Of a stretch of 64,000 nucleotides of DNA, positions 18,638 to 29,409 are shown in pieces (positions within the stretch are counted from its first letter, which is position 1; each line of letters starts with the position of its first letter). Made by a program: the position numbers and the translations under genes. Source of the DNA: an uncultured Clostridium sp. (GTDB taxonomy: Bacteria > Bacillota > Clostridia > Lachnospirales > Lachnospiraceae); assembly GCA_945915475.1 (NCBI GenBank), contig CAMEFI010000010.1, forward strand, positions 1 to 64,000, read 5' to 3'. The notes under the pieces are model-generated. The model was not told where the DNA came from. It ran no database searches and saw only the letters and a program-made list of their open reading frames with translations.

Positions 18638-20737
18638 ATGTACAAGACGTTTGAAATGGAACTTGCCGGCAGAACACTTCGTGTGGATGTTGGACGAGTT
18701 GCAGCACAGGCAAATGGTGCAGCATTTATGCACTATGGTGATACGGTTGTTTTATCTACAGCAACTGCATCTGAGAAACCAAGAGAGGGAATTGATTTCT
18801 TCCCGCTAAGTGTAGAGTATGAGGAAAAGTTATATTCAGTAGGTAAGATTCCCGGAGGATTTAACAAGAGAGAGGGTAAGGCAAGTGAGAATGCAATCCT
18901 TACATCCCGTGTAATTGATCGCCCAATGCGACCATTATTTCCAAAGGATTATCGGAATGATGTTACCCTTAACAACCTTGTTATGTCAGTGGATCCGGAG
19001 TGTTCACCAGAACTTACGGCAATGCTTGGTTCGGCAATTGCAACAGCAATATCAGATATTCCATTTGATGGACCATGTGCAACGACACAGGTTGGTTTGA
19101 TTGATGATGAATTTGTATTTAACCCGAATGAGGCACAGAATGCGGTATCTGATCTGAAACTTACAGTTGCTTCTACCGCAGAGAAGGTTATTATGATTGA
19201 GGCTGGTGCAAACGAAGTGCCGGAGGATAAGATGATTGAAGCAATCTACGCTGCCCATGAAATTAACCAGCAGGTAATTGCATTTATCAATCAGATTGTT
19301 GCGGAATGTGGTAAGCCAAAGCATTCTTATACAAGCTGTGCAGTTCCGGAGGAATTGTTTGCGGCAATGAAAGAGATTGTTCCACCGGAAGAAATGGAGA
19401 AAGCAGTTTTCACAGACGAGAAACAGGTTAGAGAAGAGAATATCCGTCAGATTACAGAGAAGTTAGAGGAAGCATTTGCAGATAACGAAGAGTGGCTTGC
19501 TGTATTAGGTGAGGCAATTTATCAATATCAGAAAAAGACGGTTCGTAAGATGATTCTCAAAGATCATAAGAGACCGGATGGACGTGCAATCAGCCAGATT
19601 CGTCCATTAGCTGCTGAGGTAGATATTATTCCTCGTGTGCATGGTTCTGCAATGTTTACCCGTGGACAGACACAGATCTGTAATGTAACAACATTAGCAC
19701 CATTATCAGAGGCTCAGAAGATTGATGGACTTAACTCTTTAGAGACAACAAAGCGTTACATGCATCAGTACAATTTCCCATCTTATTCTGTAGGTGAGAC
19801 AAAGCCTTCAAGAGGACCCGGACGTCGTGAGATTGGACATGGAGCATTGGCTGAGAGAGCATTGATTCCTGTACTTCCTAGTGTAGAGGAATTCCCATAT
19901 GCGATCCGTACCGTTTCAGAGACATTTGAGTCCAATGGTTCTACTTCCATGGCATCTACCTGTGCATCCTGTATGTCATTAATGGCGGCAGGTGTACCAA
20001 TCAAGAAGATGGTTGCCGGTATTTCCTGTGGCCTTGTAACAGGTGATACAGATGATGATTATATCGTTCTTACAGATATCCAGGGATTGGAAGATTTCTT
20101 CGGCGACATGGACTTCAAGGTTACCGGTACGAAGGAAGGTATCACTGCCATCCAGATGGATATTAAGATTCATGGTTTGACAAGACCAATTGTAGAGGAA
20201 GCTATCCGCAGAACAAGAGAAGCAAGACTCTATATTATGGATGAGGTAATGTCAAAGGCTATTGATAAGCCGAGAGCAACAGTTGGTGCCCTTGCACCTA
20301 AGATCAGCCAGATGAAGGTAGATCCGGAGAAGATTGGTGAGATCATTGGACAAAGGGGCAAGACAATCAACAATATTATTGAAGAAACCGGTGTCAAGAT
20401 TGATATCGATGATGACGGATTGGTTGCAATCTGTGGCATAGACCAGGCTGGTATTGATAAAGCACTTAAAATCATTCATTCCATCGTAGATCCGATTGAA
20501 GTTGGCAAGATCTATGAGGGTAAAGTCGTTCGTATCATGAATTTTGGTGCCTTTGTTGAACTTTCTCCAAATAAGGACGGTTTGATTCATATTTCTAAGC
20601 TGTCTAAGGAAAGAGTTGCCAAGGTAGAAGATGTTGTGAATATCGGAGATACGGTTAAAGTGAAAGTTCTTGAGATCGATCGTATGGGTAAGATCAGCTT
20701 AAGTCTGAAAGATGCAGTAGAAGAGACAGGAGAATAA
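18638..20737 (+). CDS. pnp: Polynucleotide phosphorylase (start chosen at ATG 18638 after AAGGAG; ORF track starts 18593)
   Basis: Two RNase PH domains, KH (GEIIGQRGKTINNIIEETGVKIDIDDDG) and S1 (GKVVRIMNFGAFVELSPNKDGLIHISKL). Confidence 0.97.
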   Translation: MYKTFEMELAGRTLRVDVGRVAAQANGAAFMHYGDTVVLSTATASEKPREGIDFFPLSVEYEEKLYSVGKIPGGFNKREGKASENAILTSRVIDRPMRPLFPKDYRNDVTLNNLVMSVDPECSPELTAMLGSAIATAISDIPFDGPCATTQVGLIDDEFVFNPNEAQNAVSDLKLTVASTAEKVIMIEAGANEVPEDKMIEAIYAAHEINQQVIAFINQIVAECGKPKHSYTSCAVPEELFAAMKEIVPPEEMEKAVFTDEKQVREENIRQITEKLEEAFADNEEWLAVLGEAIYQYQKKTVRKMILKDHKRPDGRAISQIRPLAAEVDIIPRVHGSAMFTRGQTQICNVTTLAPLSEAQKIDGLNSLETTKRYMHQYNFPSYSVGETKPSRGPGRREIGHGALAERALIPVLPSVEEFPYAIRTVSETFESNGSTSMASTCASCMSLMAAGVPIKKMVAGISCGLVTGDTDDDYIVLTDIQGLEDFFGDMDFKVTGTKEGITAIQMDIKIHGLTRPIVEEAIRRTREARLYIMDEVMSKAIDKPRATVGALAPKISQMKVDPEKIGEIIGQRGKTINNIIEETGVKIDIDDDGLVAICGIDQAGIDKALKIIHSIVDPIEVGKIYEGKVVRIMNFGAFVELSPNKDGLIHISKLSKERVAKVEDVVNIGDTVKVKVLEIDRMGKISLSLKDAVEETGE

Positions 20738-20738
20738 T

Positions 20739-23135
20739 ATGCAATACGGTTATTTTGACGAGAAAGCAAAAGAATATGTGATTACCAGACCGGATACTCC
20801 GGCACCATGGGCTAATTATCTGGGATCTCCGGCATATGGAGCCATTATCTCCAACAATGCAGGTGGTTACAGTTTTGAAAAGAGTGGTGCACACGGAAGA
20901 ATCATCCGTTATATTTTTAATCAGTTTGACCAGCCTGGCAGATATATATATTTAAGAGATGACGAGACAAAAGATTACTGGTCTGCGTCCTGGCAGCCGG
21001 TTGGAAAGCCGCTAGATGCCTATAAGAGCGAGTGTCATCATGGTACCGGATATACCAATATGGTTGCACAGTATGATGGAATTCGCTCGGAGGTATTATA
21101 TTATGTACCCCTTAATAAGACATATGAAGTGTGGCGTGTGAAGGTTACGAATGAATCTGATAAAGTACGTAAGCTTTCTGCATTTGGTTATTGTGAGTTT
21201 ACCAATGACAGCAACTACGAGCAGGATCAGGTTAATCTGCAGTACACTTTATTTATTACCAAGACATATTTTAATGGTAATCGGATTTTCCAGACCATTA
21301 ATGAGAATATTAAGAACGAGGTGGATGGCAATGAGAATACATCCCGGTTCTTTGGAATGGCAGGTGCAGATGTTGTATCTTACAATGGGGATAAAGAAAG
21401 TTTCCTTGGAAGATATCATGATTACAGTAATCCACAGGCTGTTGAGAATGGTCAGTGTGATAATACATTGAATTATAATTCCAATGCCTGTGGCGCCCTG
21501 CAGACGAAGATGGAACTGGCACCGGGAGAGAGTAAAGTATTTACCTTTGTATTGGGTATGAAGTCGGACAAAGAAGCAGATAAGATTCTTTCAGACTATA
21601 CTGATGTAGAAGCCGTGACACAAGCAGAATTAAATGAGCTGATTACTTACTGGCATGGACAGCTTTCTCATTTACAGGTTCATACACCTTCTGACAGCTT
21701 TAACAATATGGTTAATACCTGGAATGCTTATCAGTGTTTTATGACATTTATATGGTCAAGAGCAGCATCTTTTACATATTGTGGATTGAGAAATGGATAT
21801 GGTTACCGGGATACCGTACAGGACATTCAGGGTATTATTCATTTGAATCCGGAAATGGCACTGGAAAAGATTCGTTTTATGTTGTCTGCCCAGGTGGATA
21901 ATGGTGGAGGACTTCCTCTTGTAAAATTCAACCACAATGCAGGACATGAAGATACACCGGATGATCCGTCATATGTGAAAGAGACCGGACATCCGGCATA
22001 TCGTGCAGATGATGCATTATGGTTATTCCCTACTGTATATAAGTACATTGCGGAGAGCGGTAACGTGGATTTCATGGATGAGGTCATCTTGTTTGCAAAT
22101 GGCGGAGAGGCAACGGTATATGAGCATTTGAAACGTGCCATTGATTTTTCCATGAAACGTCTTGGTAATCATGGAATGCCTGCCGGTTTACATGCAGACT
22201 GGAATGACTGTCTGCGTCTTGGCAAGAAGGGCGAGTCAAGCTTTGTTGCCATGCAGCTTTATTACGCAATGACTGTGATTCGTGAATTTGCTGAAAGAAA
22301 AGAAGATACGGAATATATTGCTTATCTGGATAAGGTACAGAAAGAATTAGGTGATACCATTCAGAAGTATTGCTGGGAAGAGGATCGTTTTGTTCGTGGT
22401 TACAAGGAGGATGGCGAGATTATTGGCTCCAAACATCATCCGGAAGCCAATATGTGGCTGAATCCACAGTCATGGTCTGTTATTTCCGGTCTGGCATCCA
22501 CAGAACAGGCAGAACTTGCTTTGGAATCTGTTCATCGGGAATTAAATACACCATATGGTGTTCGTCTGATGGCACCTTCTTATGTAAATCATGCCTTTGA
22601 TGGTGCTTTGATGCTGTTATTCAATCCTTCTACGAAGGAGAATGGCGGTATCTTTTCACAGCCACAGGGCTGGATCATTTTAGCAGAGGCTCTGATGGGA
22701 CATGGTAATCGTGCATTTGAATACTTTAATGAGTCATCGCCTGCTTCCATGAATGAGAAAGCAGAGATTCGGAAATTAGAGCCGTATTGTCATGGTCAGT
22801 TTACAGAGAGTACAGAGTCTCCGTTTGAGGGTCGGGCACATGTACATTGGCTGACCGGTACAGCATCCACAGTGATGGTAGGTTGTGTTGAGGGTATATT
22901 GGGATTACGTCCGGACTTCGGCGGACTTAAGATCAGCCCATCTATCTCCTCTGACTGGAAAGAGTTTACCATGGATAAGGATTTCCGTGGTAGCAAATTA
23001 CACATTATCGTGAAGAATCCGAATGGAAAAGAGTCTGGTGTAAGCAGAATTATTCTTAACGGAACATCCATTGATGGTGATTATATTGCAGCTGATTTGT
23101 TAAAAGATAACAATGATATTGTTGTTGAAATGTAA
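20739..23135 (+). CDS. GH94 glycoside phosphorylase (cellobiose phosphorylase-like)
   Basis: PAPWANYLGSPAYGAIISNNAGGYSF, YGYRDTVQDIQGIIHLNPE, HADWNDCLRLG, FSQPQGWIILAEALMGHG, HWLTGTASTVMVGCVEGILGLRPDFGGLKI. Confidence 0.85.
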   Translation: MQYGYFDEKAKEYVITRPDTPAPWANYLGSPAYGAIISNNAGGYSFEKSGAHGRIIRYIFNQFDQPGRYIYLRDDETKDYWSASWQPVGKPLDAYKSECHHGTGYTNMVAQYDGIRSEVLYYVPLNKTYEVWRVKVTNESDKVRKLSAFGYCEFTNDSNYEQDQVNLQYTLFITKTYFNGNRIFQTINENIKNEVDGNENTSRFFGMAGADVVSYNGDKESFLGRYHDYSNPQAVENGQCDNTLNYNSNACGALQTKMELAPGESKVFTFVLGMKSDKEADKILSDYTDVEAVTQAELNELITYWHGQLSHLQVHTPSDSFNNMVNTWNAYQCFMTFIWSRAASFTYCGLRNGYGYRDTVQDIQGIIHLNPEMALEKIRFMLSAQVDNGGGLPLVKFNHNAGHEDTPDDPSYVKETGHPAYRADDALWLFPTVYKYIAESGNVDFMDEVILFANGGEATVYEHLKRAIDFSMKRLGNHGMPAGLHADWNDCLRLGKKGESSFVAMQLYYAMTVIREFAERKEDTEYIAYLDKVQKELGDTIQKYCWEEDRFVRGYKEDGEIIGSKHHPEANMWLNPQSWSVISGLASTEQAELALESVHRELNTPYGVRLMAPSYVNHAFDGALMLLFNPSTKENGGIFSQPQGWIILAEALMGHGNRAFEYFNESSPASMNEKAEIRKLEPYCHGQFTESTESPFEGRAHVHWLTGTASTVMVGCVEGILGLRPDFGGLKISPSISSDWKEFTMDKDFRGSKLHIIVKNPNGKESGVSRIILNGTSIDGDYIAADLLKDNNDIVVEM

Positions 23136-23163
23136 GTATATTTTAAAGAGAATATCCCATACT

Positions 23164-23191
23164 AAAGAGGAAGCTTTTGCTTCCTCTTTTT
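23164..23191 (+). terminator. Terminator after GH94 gene
   Basis: AAAGAGGAAGCTTTTGCTTCCTCTTTTT. Confidence 0.85.
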
Positions 23192-23230
23192 CATTTTAAT
23201 TCATTATATATAAAAGCGAGGCGTGAGGGT

Positions 23231-23977
23231 ATGAATGTTGGTGCAAATTTTCATGAAATGGAACGGGAAAAAAGGTGTGAACAGCGATTGTGTGATATGA
23301 AACTTGAAGAGCAGAGGATACAACAGATAGAAGAGATTGGACAGATGAATCTAAGGGAAAATGCATTTGGATATCATATATATCTTCTGAATATTATAGG
23401 CGAAATTGAGGGACATCAGTCGTTAGGCCCCCTTGTGAAGACCACAAAATATGAACATGTTTTGCCGGAGCTTGCCAGGGTGGAAGAAGATGTATCCATT
23501 GATGGACTGTTAGTGCTTCTCAATACCGTTGGTGGAGATGTGGAGGCAGGGCTTGCCATTGCAGAAATGATTGCTTCTCTATCGGTGCCTGTTGTTACGT
23601 TGTTGTTAGGAGGCGGTCATTCCATCGGGGTTCCCCTTAGCGTTTCCGGCGACCATTCTTTTATTGTGCCTACTGCTACAATGGTTGTACATCCTATCCG
23701 GATGAATGGACCGGTGCTGGGGGTAAAACATAATTATGAATATATTGACCGAATGCAGGAGAGAATCATATCGTTTACATGCAATCATTCAGGGATCACG
23801 GAAAAAATGCTGAAACAGATTATGTTTAACACGAAGGAACTTGCAAAAGACGTAGGAAGTGTTCTGGTAGGAAATGAGGCTGTAGAGCTTGGTTTAATTG
23901 ATGAAGTGGGAGGAATCAGGGAAGCGTTTTCTTATTTATATGACTTGATAAATGAAAGAAAAAATAGTAATATATAA
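23231..23977 (+). CDS. tepA: ClpP-like (TepA/YmfB family) serine protease (start chosen at ATG 23231)
   Basis: DGLLVLLNTVGGDVEAGLAIAEMIASLSVPVVTLLLGGGHSIGVPLSVSGDHSFIVPTATMVVHP; directly upstream of spoIIIE/ftsK as in B. subtilis. Confidence 0.8.
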   Translation: MNVGANFHEMEREKRCEQRLCDMKLEEQRIQQIEEIGQMNLRENAFGYHIYLLNIIGEIEGHQSLGPLVKTTKYEHVLPELARVEEDVSIDGLLVLLNTVGGDVEAGLAIAEMIASLSVPVVTLLLGGGHSIGVPLSVSGDHSFIVPTATMVVHPIRMNGPVLGVKHNYEYIDRMQERIISFTCNHSGITEKMLKQIMFNTKELAKDVGSVLVGNEAVELGLIDEVGGIREAFSYLYDLINERKNSNI

Positions 23978-24042
23978 ATATTGTGGTGTTTTATGCACAA
24001 TGATACAAAGTATTGAGGTTGTTTGTAAGGGAGGTTGGATGA

Positions 24043-26697
24043 TTGGCTGATCGTAAAAGCAAATCAACAAATTCAAATAGAAAAGCAAATGAGAAGACGA
24101 ACACGAATTCTAAAAATGTGAAAAAGTCCACAAAAGCACAGACTTCTTCGAAACGAAGTGTACAGGAAGAAGAGGAAGTAACGTATGCATCTGAGATCAT
24201 TATCTGGATCGTTGCAGCGGTGATGCTGATTATAGAACTTGGTAATTTTAATCTTTGTGGTGCTGTCAGTCGTGTCAGTGATGTTTTTTTTGGCATTTTT
24301 GGAAAGATTGAGTATGTGTTACCGGTTGCAGTGATGTTTGCTGCATTTTTCTTACATATTAATGAATACAAACGCAGAGCTGTGAATAAGGTCGTATTTG
24401 GCTCCTTTGTATTGATCTGTATCGGAATGTTGATACAGTTATCAATGGGAATGGAACCCTATGATTTTACAAAAATGTTTGTGGATGGCTTTGAAGGACA
24501 TGCGGGAGGAGGTATTCTGTGCGGTTCTCTTGCATATCTGCTTGAGGCAGCTGTCGGCCGTATTGGAACGTATATTATCATTGTTGCTGCCATTATTATC
24601 TGCATTGTGTTATTTGCCGAGGTTTCCGTGATTGACATGATAAAAGGTGTGGCTGGAACCATTTCGGATGTTAGATCAGATGGAAGAGCATATGAGGAAG
24701 AGGAAGAACGGCCTCACAGGGTGAAAAGAAGAAAAAGAGAACCGGATTATGATGCAATAATAAGGGAAGACTATCCGGAGGATAGGGATCCGGTGTTTGC
24801 TGACCGGAAGAAACCATCCGTATTAGAGTCCATTTCGGTACTTCCTGCGGATGCAGATAAAGGAATCCTGCCGGATAAAGAGATTGATAAATTGCCGGTG
24901 AATGAAGAGATTCATGAAATTACAATGACGTATGATGTGAATCTTCCCGGTGAGAACATGGAAGATGTCAGTTCGTCAAAGATGAATACATCAGATCATA
25001 AGTTAAGGACCAGAAAGAAGAAGACCCCGGCTCAGAAGCAGATTGTTCCGGATGTATTGCCGGTGCAGGAAGCAGAACGGGCAGGCGGTACGTTGCCAAA
25101 AAATGCAAGCACAGCAGCAAAGACCGGAAAAAAAGCAGCGGAATCGTCTCTGAATATGGAGAATAAGACAGCCGCCACTGTGGAGAATATGTCGGCAAAA
25201 GAAGTGGGAAACAGTGACCAGACATACCAATTTCCACCATTGGAATTACTTAAAAAAGGAAAAACCCAGGCGGCGGAAAAGGAAGATCTCATACGCCAGA
25301 ATGCCATTAAGCTGCAGGAAGTCCTTAAAAGCTTTGGTGTAAATGTTACTATGACCAATTATAGTTGTGGCCCGTCGGTTACCAGATATGAGATGGTGCC
25401 GGAGCAGGGTGTCAAAGTAAGCAAGATAACCGGTTTGGCAGATGATATTATGATGAATCTTGCAGCGCAGAGTATCCGGATTGAAGCGCCGATTCCTGGT
25501 AAATCAGCGGTGGGTATTGAGATACCCAATGCAAAGAGAAGTGGTGTTGGTTTCCGGGAACTCATCGATACAGAGAAATTCATCAAACATCCATCAAAGA
25601 TCGCATTTGCAGTGGGAAAAGATATTGAAGGGAATGTGGTCGTGGAAGATATTGCAAAGATGCCGCATTTGCTCATTGCAGGTGCCACGGGTTCCGGTAA
25701 ATCTGTATGTACCAATACATTGATTATGAGTATTTTATATAAAGCAAGACCGGATGAAGTGAAATTGATCCTGGTGGATCCGAAACAGGTAGAGCTTAAG
25801 GTGTATAATGGGATTCCACATTTATTAACACCGGTTGTGACGGATCCGAAAAAGGCGGCAGGAGCACTGAACTGGGCCGTTGCTGAAATGACAAAGCGTT
25901 ATCAGATGTTTTCGGAATGCAATGTTCGGAATATTCAGGGCTATAATGAGAAGGTAAAGGAGATACAGGAATCCGGAAAGGTAGACGAGGACAAACTCGA
26001 AAAGATGCCGCAGATTGTTATTATTGTAGATGAGCTTGCGGATCTGATGATGGTAGCAAAAGCGGAAGTGGAAGAAGCCATTGTTCGACTTGCACAGTTA
26101 GCGAGAGCTGCCGGTATTCATTTGGTAATCGCAACCCAGAGACCTTCCGTTGATGTGGTAACAGGACTCATCAAAGCGAATGTTCCATCCCGTATTGCGC
26201 TTTCGGTATCTTCGGGAGTGGATTCGAGAACCATCATTGACAGTGTTGGTGCAGAGAAGCTATTAGGTAATGGTGATATGTTATTCTATCCGACCATGTA
26301 TCCAAAGCCGCTTCGTGTACAGGGAGCGTATATATCGGATGATGAAGTTTTGAGCGTTGTAGAGTATCTGAAGGCACAGAATGGAGAAACAACATACAGT
26401 GAGGAAGTGACATCACAGATTACAACATCTTCGTCGACGGCAACTGCAATTGGTGGTGGATCTGCAGATAATGAACGGGATGAGTATTTTGTACAGGCCG
26501 GTAAATTTATCATCGATAAAGATAAGGCCTCCATTGGCATGTTACAGCGAATGTTCAAGATTGGTTTTAACCGGGCGGCCAGAATTATGGATCAGCTTTT
26601 CGAGGCTGGAGTGGTAGGACCGGAAGAGGGAACAAAACCAAGACAGGTTCTTATGAGTGAGGAAGAGTTTGAACAGTATGTGGATGAATATTTTTGA
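24043..26697 (+). CDS. DNA translocase FtsK/SpoIIIE (TTG start)
   Basis: Four N-terminal TMs, HLLIAGATGSGKSVCTNTLIMSILYKARPDEVKLILVDPKQVEL, C-terminal gamma winged helix (SIGMLQRMFKIGFNRAARIMDQLFEAGVVGP). Confidence 0.95.
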   Translation: MADRKSKSTNSNRKANEKTNTNSKNVKKSTKAQTSSKRSVQEEEEVTYASEIIIWIVAAVMLIIELGNFNLCGAVSRVSDVFFGIFGKIEYVLPVAVMFAAFFLHINEYKRRAVNKVVFGSFVLICIGMLIQLSMGMEPYDFTKMFVDGFEGHAGGGILCGSLAYLLEAAVGRIGTYIIIVAAIIICIVLFAEVSVIDMIKGVAGTISDVRSDGRAYEEEEERPHRVKRRKREPDYDAIIREDYPEDRDPVFADRKKPSVLESISVLPADADKGILPDKEIDKLPVNEEIHEITMTYDVNLPGENMEDVSSSKMNTSDHKLRTRKKKTPAQKQIVPDVLPVQEAERAGGTLPKNASTAAKTGKKAAESSLNMENKTAATVENMSAKEVGNSDQTYQFPPLELLKKGKTQAAEKEDLIRQNAIKLQEVLKSFGVNVTMTNYSCGPSVTRYEMVPEQGVKVSKITGLADDIMMNLAAQSIRIEAPIPGKSAVGIEIPNAKRSGVGFRELIDTEKFIKHPSKIAFAVGKDIEGNVVVEDIAKMPHLLIAGATGSGKSVCTNTLIMSILYKARPDEVKLILVDPKQVELKVYNGIPHLLTPVVTDPKKAAGALNWAVAEMTKRYQMFSECNVRNIQGYNEKVKEIQESGKVDEDKLEKMPQIVIIVDELADLMMVAKAEVEEAIVRLAQLARAAGIHLVIATQRPSVDVVTGLIKANVPSRIALSVSSGVDSRTIIDSVGAEKLLGNGDMLFYPTMYPKPLRVQGAYISDDEVLSVVEYLKAQNGETTYSEEVTSQITTSSSTATAIGGGSADNERDEYFVQAGKFIIDKDKASIGMLQRMFKIGFNRAARIMDQLFEAGVVGPEEGTKPRQVLMSEEEFEQYVDEYF

Positions 26698-26798
26698 TTT
26701 TATTTTTCTTCATCTGGTTTCGAATATTAAGAGAATGCTTATTTTCATTAAGTTCAAATGAAAAAGAAATAATTTTTTCAATCAATTGGCTTTCATTG

Positions 26799-26827
26799 TT
26801 GACGGAAATCAAATATATCGTTACAAT
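26799..26827 (+). promoter_or_regulatory. fhs promoter
   Basis: TTGACG (26799-26804), 17-nt spacer, TACAAT (26822-26827). Confidence 0.65.
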
Positions 26828-26868
26828 GTGACGAGAATAAAGGATAAAATGCAGGAGGACATACAATT

Positions 26869-28536
26869 ATGAAGACAGATATTGAAATTGCACAGGAAGC
26901 ACAAATGGTTCACGTAAAAAAGGTGGCAGCAAAGCTTGATATTGCTGAGGAAGAACTGGATTTATATGGCAAGTATAAGGCAAAACTTTCGGATGAACTG
27001 ATTCACAGAATAGAGAATAATCCGGATGGAAAGTTAGTGTTAGTTACTGCAATTAATCCCACTCCTGCCGGTGAAGGTAAGACAACCGTAACAGTAGGTT
27101 TAGGACAGGCGCTTGGCAGAATGGGCAAGAAAGCATCCATTGCTCTTCGCGAGCCGTCTTTAGGACCTTGTTTTGGTATTAAAGGTGGAGCGGCCGGTGG
27201 CGGATATTCCCAGGTCGTTCCCATGGAGGATCTGAATCTTCATTTTACAGGAGATTTTCATGCCATTACATCTGCTAATAATTTATTAGCTGCAATGCTT
27301 GATAATCATATCCAGCAGGGAAATGCGCTGAATATTGATACCAGACAGATTGTATGGAAACGCTGTATGGATATGAATGACCGTGTACTTCGGAATATAG
27401 TTGTTGGTTTGGGAAGCAAGATGGATGGGTATGTGAGAGAGGATCATTTTGTAATCTCCGTTGCATCTGAGATTATGGCAATCCTTTGTCTTGCAAATGA
27501 TATGGAAGATTTAAAAGATAAGCTTGGCAAGATCATTGTGGCATATTCTGTTGATGGCAAGCCGGTAACAGCTAAGGATCTTAAGGCTGTTGGAGCTATG
27601 GCAGCTTTATTGAAGGATGCATTGAAGCCCAATATGATTCAGACCTTGGAACACACACCTGCCTTTGTACATGGTGGACCATTTGCCAATATTGCACATG
27701 GCTGTAATTCTGTCCGCGCCACTAAGCTTGCAATGAAGTTATCGGATATCGTAGTCACAGAAGCCGGTTTTGGTGCAGACTTAGGTGCGGAGAAGTTTAT
27801 GGATATCAAATGCCGGAAGGCCGGTATTTCACCGGATGCTATTGTGTTAGTTGCTACCGTTCGTGCTCTTAAATATAATGGTGGTGTTGCTAAGGCTGAT
27901 CTCAGCATAGAGAATGTGGAAGCACTTAAGAAGGGTATCGTTAACCTTGAAAAGCATATTGAGAACCTGCAGCAGTTTGGTGTACCGGTTGTTGTGACAT
28001 TGAACCAGTTTGTGACAGATTCTGAAGCAGAACTGAATTACGTAAAAGAATTTGTTGAGAGTAAGGGATGCGATTTCGCATTAGCCCAGGTTTGGGAAAA
28101 GGGCGGCGAAGGTGGACTTGCCTTGGCGGAAAAAGTTGTAGATATTTTAGAGAATAAGAAGGCAGACTTTAAGATGCTTTACGAGGATGAGATGTCCTTA
28201 GAAGACAAGATTATGACCATTGCGACGAAGATTTACGGAGCAAAGGGTGTCAATTATACAGCGGCAGCCAAGAAGCAGTTAGACAAGATTACATCATTAG
28301 GATATGGCAATCTTCCTGTTTGTATGGCAAAGACACAGTACTCTTTGTCAGATGACCAGACGAAGCTTGGCAGACCTACAGATTTTGATATCAGTGTGAG
28401 AGATGTCTATGTCAATGCCGGTGCAGGATTCGTTGTGGCAATCACAGGTTCCATTATGACAATGCCTGGACTTCCAAAGGTTCCGGCTGCTGAGAATATA
28501 GATGTAGTGGAGGATAAGATCGTTGGATTATTCTAA
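26869..28536 (+). CDS. fhs: Formate--tetrahydrofolate ligase
   Basis: [63 protein letters not shown]. Confidence 0.97.
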   Translation: MKTDIEIAQEAQMVHVKKVAAKLDIAEEELDLYGKYKAKLSDELIHRIENNPDGKLVLVTAINPTPAGEGKTTVTVGLGQALGRMGKKASIALREPSLGPCFGIKGGAAGGGYSQVVPMEDLNLHFTGDFHAITSANNLLAAMLDNHIQQGNALNIDTRQIVWKRCMDMNDRVLRNIVVGLGSKMDGYVREDHFVISVASEIMAILCLANDMEDLKDKLGKIIVAYSVDGKPVTAKDLKAVGAMAALLKDALKPNMIQTLEHTPAFVHGGPFANIAHGCNSVRATKLAMKLSDIVVTEAGFGADLGAEKFMDIKCRKAGISPDAIVLVATVRALKYNGGVAKADLSIENVEALKKGIVNLEKHIENLQQFGVPVVVTLNQFVTDSEAELNYVKEFVESKGCDFALAQVWEKGGEGGLALAEKVVDILENKKADFKMLYEDEMSLEDKIMTIATKIYGAKGVNYTAAAKKQLDKITSLGYGNLPVCMAKTQYSLSDDQTKLGRPTDFDISVRDVYVNAGAGFVVAITGSIMTMPGLPKVPAAENIDVVEDKIVGLF

Positions 28537-28560
28537 TATACAAGACAGGAGGAATAGGAT

Positions 28561-29409
28561 ATGGCAGAATTAATTGATGGAAAAGTAATCAGTAAGCAGA
28601 TCAAAGACGAGTTAAAAGATAAGGTTGCTGTTTTAAAAGCACAGGGAAAAGAAATCGGAATGGCTGTGATTCAGGTGGGAAATGATCCGGCTTCTTCTGT
28701 ATATGTTGGCAATAAGAAAAAAGCTTGTGCATATATTGGAATCCGTTCTGAAAGTTACGAATTGCCGGAAGAGACCACACAGGATGAATTGCTGGCACTG
28801 ATTGATCGTTTGAATAAGGATGATGCCATCCATGGTATTTTAGTACAGCTTCCGGTTCCAAAGCATATTGATGAGGATACAATCATTAAAGCAATTTCTC
28901 CGAAAAAGGATGTGGATGGATTTCATCCACAAAGTGTTGGAGCACTTACCATTGGCCAGCCCGGATTTGTATCCTGTACTCCGGCAGGAATCATTCAGCT
29001 TCTGAAGAGAAGTGGAGTGGAGATTGAAGGAAAAGAATGTGTTGTGATTGGACGAAGCAATATTGTTGGTAAGCCTATGGCATTATTGCTGTTAAGAGAG
29101 AATGGTACCGTTACCGTCACACATTCTAAGACAAAAAATCTGAAAGAAGTATGTAAACGGGCAGACATTTTAGTGGTTGCCATCGGCAGACCGAAGATGA
29201 TAGATGCTTCTTATGTGAAAGAAGGAGCAGTCGTAATTGATGTAGGTATCCATAGGAATGAGAACAATAAGTTGTGTGGTGATGTGGACTTTGACAGTGT
29301 TGAGCCAATTGCGTCCAAGATCACTCCGGTTCCTGGAGGCGTTGGACCAATGACAATTGCTATGTTAATGAATAACTGTGTAGAAGCTGCTACCATGTTT
29401 GATAAGTAA
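28561..29409 (+). CDS. folD: Bifunctional methylenetetrahydrofolate dehydrogenase/cyclohydrolase
   Basis: GNDPASSVYVGNKKKACAYIGI, HGILVQLPVPKHID, PKKDVDGFHPQSVGAL, TPVPGGVGPMTIAML. Confidence 0.97.
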   Translation: MAELIDGKVISKQIKDELKDKVAVLKAQGKEIGMAVIQVGNDPASSVYVGNKKKACAYIGIRSESYELPEETTQDELLALIDRLNKDDAIHGILVQLPVPKHIDEDTIIKAISPKKDVDGFHPQSVGALTIGQPGFVSCTPAGIIQLLKRSGVEIEGKECVVIGRSNIVGKPMALLLLRENGTVTVTHSKTKNLKEVCKRADILVVAIGRPKMIDASYVKEGAVVIDVGIHRNENNKLCGDVDFDSVEPIASKITPVPGGVGPMTIAMLMNNCVEAATMFDK

